Below, piece by piece: positions 59,307 to 64,000 of a DNA stretch of 64,000 nt. Numbering within the stretch: the stretch's first letter is position 1; every line of letters begins with the position of its first letter. Both the position numbers and the translations under genes were made by a program. The DNA is from Dyadobacter sp. SG02 (GTDB lineage: Bacteria > Bacteroidota > Bacteroidia > Cytophagales > Spirosomataceae), in assembly GCF_900109045.1 (NCBI RefSeq), contig NZ_FNYL01000004.1, forward strand, positions 294,055 to 358,054, given 5' to 3'. The notes under the pieces were generated by a model. It ran no database searches. It saw only the letters and a program-made list of their open reading frames with translations, and was not told the origin of the DNA.

Positions 59307-60386
59307 ATGGATTTAGTAGAATTTCTTGTTAAAACCGTAACCATTGTTGCCGTCTTCGGGCTTACCCTGGTGATCGCCATGTACTCTACATGGGCTGAGC
59401 GTAAGGTCGCAGGTTTCATCCAGGACCGCAGCGGACCTAACCGTGCCGGTTGGGGCGGACTTTTGCAGCCACTTGCGGATGCAGGTAAAATGTTCTTCAA
59501 AGAGGACTTTATCCCTGCATTAGCCAACAAATGGCTCTTTATCGCCGGGCCAAGTTTGGCGATGCTTACTGCATTGCTCGCGAGCGCAGTGATTCCATTC
59601 GGCAGCACATTCCGCATTGCAGGTCATGAAGTGCCATTGCAAGGCGTCGAATCCAACATCGGTATCCTTTACGTTTTCGGCGTTGTGGCGCTGGGTGTTT
59701 ACGGTATTATGGTCGGAGGTTGGGCTTCTAACAACAAATTCTCGCTTCTCGGAGCGATCCGTGCGGCTTCGCAGAACATTAGTTACGAGGTAGCAATGGG
59801 CCTTTCACTCATCGCGATCCTGATGATGAGCAGCTCGCTTTCACTGGGGGAAATCGTGGCGCAGCAGCACGGTATGAACTGGAATATCTTCTACCAGCCG
59901 CTGGGTTTCATCATTTTCATTACCTGCTCCTTCGCGGAATGTAATCGCGTACCTTTCGATCTTCCCGAGTGTGAAACGGAGCTTGTCGGTGGTTACCACA
60001 CGGAATACGGCAGTATGAAACTCGGTTTCTACCTCTTCGCGGAGTATATCAACATGTTCATTTCTTCGGCAATCATTTCTGTGCTGTATTTTGGCGGTTA
60101 TAATTATCCGGGAATGGATTTCGTGTATGCGCAGCTCGTGAAGGCATTGGGTAGCGAAACAGGCCATAACATAGCAACATTGATCGGAACGGCTGTTTTC
60201 TTCGGAAAAGCATTGTTCTTTGTGTTCTTCTACATGTGGGTGCGCTGGACGATCCCGCGTTTCCGCTATGATCAATTGATGAACCTGGGCTGGAAAAAGC
60301 TGATCCCTCTTGCTATTTTTAACATTATTATCACCGGTGCAGCTGTGCTTTTCTTGAAGCCTGTGATCACCGCGTGGTTGAATTAA
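59307..60386 (+). CDS. nuoH: NADH-quinone oxidoreductase subunit H
   Basis: A 359-residue membrane subunit with eight or more hydrophobic segments. It lies at the junction of the two arms and forms the quinone channel. The signature blocks are AERKVAGFIQDRSGPNRAGW near the start and FAECNRVPFDLPECETELVGG mid-chain, with GYHTEYGSMKLGFYL behind. Starts about 40 bp after nuoG. Confidence 0.97.
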   Translation: MDLVEFLVKTVTIVAVFGLTLVIAMYSTWAERKVAGFIQDRSGPNRAGWGGLLQPLADAGKMFFKEDFIPALANKWLFIAGPSLAMLTALLASAVIPFGSTFRIAGHEVPLQGVESNIGILYVFGVVALGVYGIMVGGWASNNKFSLLGAIRAASQNISYEVAMGLSLIAILMMSSSLSLGEIVAQQHGMNWNIFYQPLGFIIFITCSFAECNRVPFDLPECETELVGGYHTEYGSMKLGFYLFAEYINMFISSAIISVLYFGGYNYPGMDFVYAQLVKALGSETGHNIATLIGTAVFFGKALFFVFFYMWVRWTIPRFRYDQLMNLGWKKLIPLAIFNIIITGAAVLFLKPVITAWLN

Positions 60387-60404
60387 TTCCAAAATCGTAT
60401 TGCC

Positions 60405-60998
60405 ATGCAATTGACAAATCGCTCAAAGCAAGTAAGCAATAAAGAAATGACGCTGGCCGAACGCGCCTACCTGCCTGCTATTGCAACAGGTCTGGCGATT
60501 ACGATCAAGCACTTTTTCGCCAAGAAAGTAACGATCCAATACCCGGAAGTAAAACGGTACCTGGGACCGGTTTTCCGCGGAAGACATATCCTGAAAAGAG
60601 ACGCTGACGGCCGCGAGCGCTGTACTGCCTGCGGTTTGTGCGCAGTAGCATGCCCTGCGGAAGCGATTTCAATGGTAGCTGCCGAGCGCGTGAAGGGCGA
60701 AGAAAACCTCTATCGTGAAGAAAAATACGCGGCAGTTTACGAAGTGAATATGTTGCGCTGCATTTTCTGCGGCCTTTGTGAGGAAGCCTGCCCGAAACAG
60801 GCCGTTTACCTGCGCCACGACGAGTTCGTACCGGTATTTACCGAACGCGACCAGGTGATCTGGGGCAAAGACCTCCTCGTGGAAGATATGAACAACCGCT
60901 ATACCCGCGAAGCCTGGACGAAGGAAGAAGCGCGTGCGCTGGATGTCAAAAGAGCCAGTGGTGAAATCACCAACGTTGTTCCACGAGCTATTCCCTGA
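60405..60998 (+). CDS. nuoI: NADH-quinone oxidoreductase subunit I
   Basis: A 197-residue peripheral-arm subunit with two [4Fe-4S] clusters (N6a and N6b). The two Cys motifs are RCTACGLCAVACPAEA and RCIFCGLCEEACPKQA. An amphipathic N-terminal helix anchors it near the membrane. Passes electrons to NuoB. Starts 18 bp after nuoH. Confidence 0.96.
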   Translation: MQLTNRSKQVSNKEMTLAERAYLPAIATGLAITIKHFFAKKVTIQYPEVKRYLGPVFRGRHILKRDADGRERCTACGLCAVACPAEAISMVAAERVKGEENLYREEKYAAVYEVNMLRCIFCGLCEEACPKQAVYLRHDEFVPVFTERDQVIWGKDLLVEDMNNRYTREAWTKEEARALDVKRASGEITNVVPRAIP

Positions 60999-61033
60999 TT
61001 GGTAAACCAAGACTGTCAGCAGTTACTAACATT

Positions 61034-61552
61034 ATGAATTCAGCAGTATCTTTTTTTTACTTTCTATCCTTCCTGACCATCCTGAGTGCGGTAATGGTCG
61101 TGGTATCGCGTAACCCTATTCACAGCGTTCTGTACCTGATCCTGACGTTCTTTACGCTCTCAGGGCATTACATTTTGCTGAATGCACAGTTTCTGGCAGC
61201 CGTGAATATTATCGTGTACGCCGGGGCGATTATGGTACTTTTCCTCTTCGTGATCATGTTTTTGAATATGAAACAGGACCAGGAAGAATCCAAGACAAAC
61301 CTGACTAAAATAGCCGCTACGATCGTCGGCGGGACGGTTTTCGTGATCCTTTTCGGCGCTTACCGCAAAACTGCTATTGAGCCATTTAACCCGCAGACTT
61401 ACGATTCTCAGATCGGCATGATCGAGAGCCTGGGGCATATGCTTTTCCGGGATTATCTGTTGCCGTTTGAGCTGGCTTCTATCCTGTTGCTTGTAGCGAT
61501 GGTGGGGGCTGTGTTGTTGGGCAAGAGGGAGATTGGGGAGCGTCACTTCTAG
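61034..61552 (+). CDS. nuoJ: NADH-quinone oxidoreductase subunit J
   Basis: A 172-residue membrane subunit with five hydrophobic segments; the conserved part is LILTFFTLSGHYILLNAQFLAAVNIIVYAGAIMVLFLFVIMFLN, shown here only by its ends LILTFFTL and YAGAIMVLFLFVIMF. It is the last nuo gene present. nuoK, which nearly always follows, is absent; a double hairpin at 61576-61632 closes the operon and gcvP runs toward it from the right. Confidence 0.94.
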   Translation: MNSAVSFFYFLSFLTILSAVMVVVSRNPIHSVLYLILTFFTLSGHYILLNAQFLAAVNIIVYAGAIMVLFLFVIMFLNMKQDQEESKTNLTKIAATIVGGTVFVILFGAYRKTAIEPFNPQTYDSQIGMIESLGHMLFRDYLLPFELASILLLVAMVGAVLLGKREIGERHF

Positions 61553-61575
61553 AGAGTATCGTATCGATATCGCAG

Positions 61576-61632
61576 CCCAAGCCTGAAGGTTTGGGTTATA
61601 ACAAAAAGAGGCTCTTTCGAGCCTCTTTTTGT
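61576..61632. terminator. Double hairpin ending nuo and gcvP
   Basis: A first small stem (CCCAA ... TTGGG, 61576-61595) is followed by a perfect 14-bp stem ACAAAAAGAGGCTC / GAGCCTCTTTTTGT (61601-61614, 61619-61632) with T tracts on both strands. Confidence 0.92.
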
Positions 61633-61652
61633 TGGTATCTATCACACTGTTA

Positions 61653-64000
61653 TCAGGCTTCCTCTACTTCGGAGTATGCTTCCACAGGGATACATGAGCA
61701 GATCAGGTTGCGATCACCATACGCACTGTCTACACGGCTTACGCTTGGCCAGAACTTATTGAAGCGCAGATAAGGCAGCGGGAATGCCGCTTTTTCGCGA
61801 CTGTAAGAACGAGTCCAGTTTTCGCTGAGCAAGACGCGGGAAGTATGCGGCGCATTCTTCAAAACGTTGTCGTTGCGATCGGCTGTTCCTTCTTCCACTT
61901 CGCGGATTTCGTTGCGAATCGCGATCATTGCGTCACAGAAACGGTCCAGTTCGGCTTTCGATTCCGATTCGGTCGGTTCGATCATCAATGTGCCTGCAAC
62001 AGGGAATGAAAGGGTCGGCGCGTGGAAACCGTAGTCCATTAAGCGTTTTGCCAGATCCTCGGCTTCTACACCAGCCGCTTTGAAACCACGACAATCGACG
62101 ATCATTTCGTGCGCGCAGCGCCCGTTTGTACCTGTGTAAAGTACTTCGTAATGCCCGTTCAGGCGCTCCTTGATATAGTTTGCATTCAGGATAGCGAATT
62201 TGGTGGCATTGGTAAGGCCTTCACCACCCATCATGGCAATGTATGCGTAAGAGATTGTCAGGATACTTGCGCTACCGTAAGGTGCCGCAGAAACCGCTCC
62301 CGCCTGCCCTGTCGGCAGATATTCCGGCTGTGTGCTGAAATTCACGTGGCCTGGCAGGAACGGCATCAGGTGCTCGGCAACGCCGATCGGTCCTACTCCC
62401 GGGCCTCCGCCGCCGTGAGGAATACAGAATGTTTTATGCAAATTGAGGTGGCAAACATCCGCGCCAATGCTGGCAGGGCTCGTGAGTCCAACCTGTGCAT
62501 TCATATTCGCGCCGTCCATATAAACCTGCCCACCGAATGAATGGATCATCGAGCAGATTTCGATAATGCTCTCTTCATAAACACCGTGCGTCGATGGATA
62601 GGTTACCATCAAACACGACAGGTCATCGGCATGCTGCTCAGCTTTCGCACGCAAATCTTCCACATCGATATTTCCGCGTTCGTCACATTTCGTTACCACC
62701 ACCTTCATCCCGGCCATTACGGCGGATGCAGGGTTGGTACCGTGTGCAGAAGAAGGGATCAATGCAACATTACGATGTGCTTCGCCGCGGCTCTCATGGT
62801 ATGCACGAATGGCCATCAAACCGGCATATTCTCCTTGCGCGCCCGAGTTTGGCTGGAACGACATCGCCGCAAAACCGGTGATCTCGCAAAGCCAGGTATT
62901 CAACTCGCTTACGAGCTGAGCATAACCACCTACCTGGTTAGTAGGTGCAAACGGGTGAATACCACCGAATTCCGGCCAGGTAAGCGGGATCATCTCGGCA
63001 GTAGCATTCAATTTCATGGTACAGCTACCCAACGAAATCATGGAATGTACCAATGAAAGGTCCTTGTTTTCCAGCGATTTCAAATAGCGGAGCATTTCGT
63101 GCTCCGTGTGGTGGGTGTTGAAAACCGGGTGTGTCAGGTATTCCGACTTTCTCACCAGATTCTCAGGGAGTGAAAATTCGAGGTCCTCGTCGATCACGAG
63201 TTCGCCCTGGAAGCCTGAAACCTCTGCAAAAACATTGAGCAATGCAATCACATCATCGAATGTCTTAGCCTCGTCGAATGACACCGAAAGGCTCTCATCT
63301 CCGTGGTATTTGAGGTTAATGCCCCATTTCAATGCCTGCTCACGCAATTTCCGCGTCAGTGGCGTCCGGACTGTTACTGTATCGAAATAGTTTTCAGTAA
63401 CAACCTCGTAATTGAATTTCTTCACAGTATCTACAAACAGGCGGGTAAGGCCATGCACGCGTGCTGCGATGCTCTTGATACCTTCTGGCCCGTGGTATAC
63501 CGAATAGGCACCGGCAATAACGGCCAGCAATACCTGTGCGGTACAAATGTTGGAAGTCGCTTTTTCGCGGCGGATATGCTGCTCGCGCGTCTGCAAGGCC
63601 ATGCGCAATGCACGATTGCCTTCGCCATCGACCGATACTCCGATAATACGGCCCGGAATCTGCCGCTTGAAGGCATCCTTGGTCGCGAAATAAGCGGCAT
63701 GCGGGCCACCGTAACCCATTGGCACACCGAAGCGCTGCGAAGAACCGATCACTACATCAGCACCCATTTCGCCCGGCGATTTCAGGAGGGTCAATGCGAG
63801 CAAGTCTGCCGCAACGGCCACCGAAACGCCCAGCTCATGCGCCGAAGCAATAAAATCCGTGTAATCGATCACTGCGCCATCCGTAGCAGGGTACTGAACG
63901 AGCGCGGCGTAAATATTTTCGTCGGTGAGATCGACCGTTGTGTGATTACCTACTACCACATCGATACCGATAGGCTTCGCGCGGGTGTATATGAGGTCGA
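61653..64000 (-). CDS. gcvP: Glycine dehydrogenase (glycine cleavage P protein), partial
   Basis: The PLP-dependent decarboxylase of the glycine cleavage system. About 782 residues are visible; the frame continues past the right edge, so the N-terminal part (roughly 180 residues by family length) is missing from the window. The N-terminal lobe part includes [21 protein letters not shown], and the C-terminal lobe has the PLP lysine in [18 protein letters not shown]. The length suggests the fused single-chain form rather than separate GcvPA and GcvPB. Convergent with the nuo operon across a shared terminator. Confidence 0.96.
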   Translation of the reverse strand, partial: DLIYTRAKPIGIDVVVGNHTTVDLTDENIYAALVQYPATDGAVIDYTDFIASAHELGVSVAVAADLLALTLLKSPGEMGADVVIGSSQRFGVPMGYGGPHAAYFATKDAFKRQIPGRIIGVSVDGEGNRALRMALQTREQHIRREKATSNICTAQVLLAVIAGAYSVYHGPEGIKSIAARVHGLTRLFVDTVKKFNYEVVTENYFDTVTVRTPLTRKLREQALKWGINLKYHGDESLSVSFDEAKTFDDVIALLNVFAEVSGFQGELVIDEDLEFSLPENLVRKSEYLTHPVFNTHHTEHEMLRYLKSLENKDLSLVHSMISLGSCTMKLNATAEMIPLTWPEFGGIHPFAPTNQVGGYAQLVSELNTWLCEITGFAAMSFQPNSGAQGEYAGLMAIRAYHESRGEAHRNVALIPSSAHGTNPASAVMAGMKVVVTKCDERGNIDVEDLRAKAEQHADDLSCLMVTYPSTHGVYEESIIEICSMIHSFGGQVYMDGANMNAQVGLTSPASIGADVCHLNLHKTFCIPHGGGGPGVGPIGVAEHLMPFLPGHVNFSTQPEYLPTGQAGAVSAAPYGSASILTISYAYIAMMGGEGLTNATKFAILNANYIKERLNGHYEVLYTGTNGRCAHEMIVDCRGFKAAGVEAEDLAKRLMDYGFHAPTLSFPVAGTLMIEPTESESKAELDRFCDAMIAIRNEIREVEEGTADRNDNVLKNAPHTSRVLLSENWTRSYSREKAAFPLPYLRFNKFWPSVSRVDSAYGDRNLICSCIPVEAYSEVEEA

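Noticed and set aside
1..64000. tRNA, rRNA or other standard RNA genes
   Set aside because: None was recognised by eye in the gaps between genes; a tRNAscan or Infernal run would settle it.

Overview
The window reads as chromosome of a Bacteroidota bacterium of the order Cytophagales, most like Dyadobacter or a close relative of the Spirosomataceae. This rests on type IX secretion (T9SS) sorting tails, promoters of the TTTG / TAnnTTTG type, a DUF349 protein, a BtuB/BtuG-like pair, a short NuoG and a 190-residue adenylate kinase. The genus is an inference. Host DNA is about half G+C and densely coded. One segment, 21188-26900, is clearly more A+T-rich.

Layout. 1-6.5 kb: hexuronate catabolism on the minus strand (uxuA, uxaC, kdgK, eda), then an orphan ECF sigma factor and a divergent LacI-type regulator with a palindrome array in front of it. 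6.5-17.4 kb: housekeeping and envelope genes (DUF349 protein, ettA, an Mpl-like Mur ligase, a LOG protein, an OmpA/PD40 protein, an acyltransferase, a membrane AraC regulator, a cytochrome oxidase subunit III, ispE). 17.4-21.1 kb: an M28 peptidase, xylB behind a 23-bp palindrome, and ssb. 21.18-26.91 kb: a 5.7-kb IS1595-family transposon with 25-bp terminal inverted repeats and an exact 8-bp target duplication. It carries a P63C-domain protein, a pair of unknown small proteins, a winged-helix protein with its own palindrome, structured non-coding DNA, the transposase and two small downstream ORFs. 27-47.5 kb: metabolic, redox, transport and translation genes (aldo/keto reductase, prfA, thioredoxin-like proteins, a BtuB/BtuG-like pair, a DEAD-box helicase, fbp, valS, a histidine kinase, adk, obgE). 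47.5-53.3 kb: two tandem SGNH/sialate O-acetylesterase-like proteins with T9SS tails. 53.5-61.6 kb: nuoABCDEFGHIJ, closed by a terminator and not followed by nuoKLMN. 61.65-64 kb: most of gcvP.

How the genes work together. UxaC, UxuA, KdgK and Eda would take glucuronate through 2-keto-3-deoxygluconate to pyruvate and glyceraldehyde-3-phosphate, but fructuronate reductase is not in the window. The nuo genes encode the peripheral arm of complex I plus NuoA, NuoH and NuoJ; the remaining proton-pumping subunits must lie elsewhere. The transposon is the accessory region. Its boundaries can be fixed to the base, its cargo does not resemble ordinary metabolic genes, and a second, unbroken copy of its target sequence lies inside its left end. 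No tRNA, rRNA or CRISPR array was recognised.
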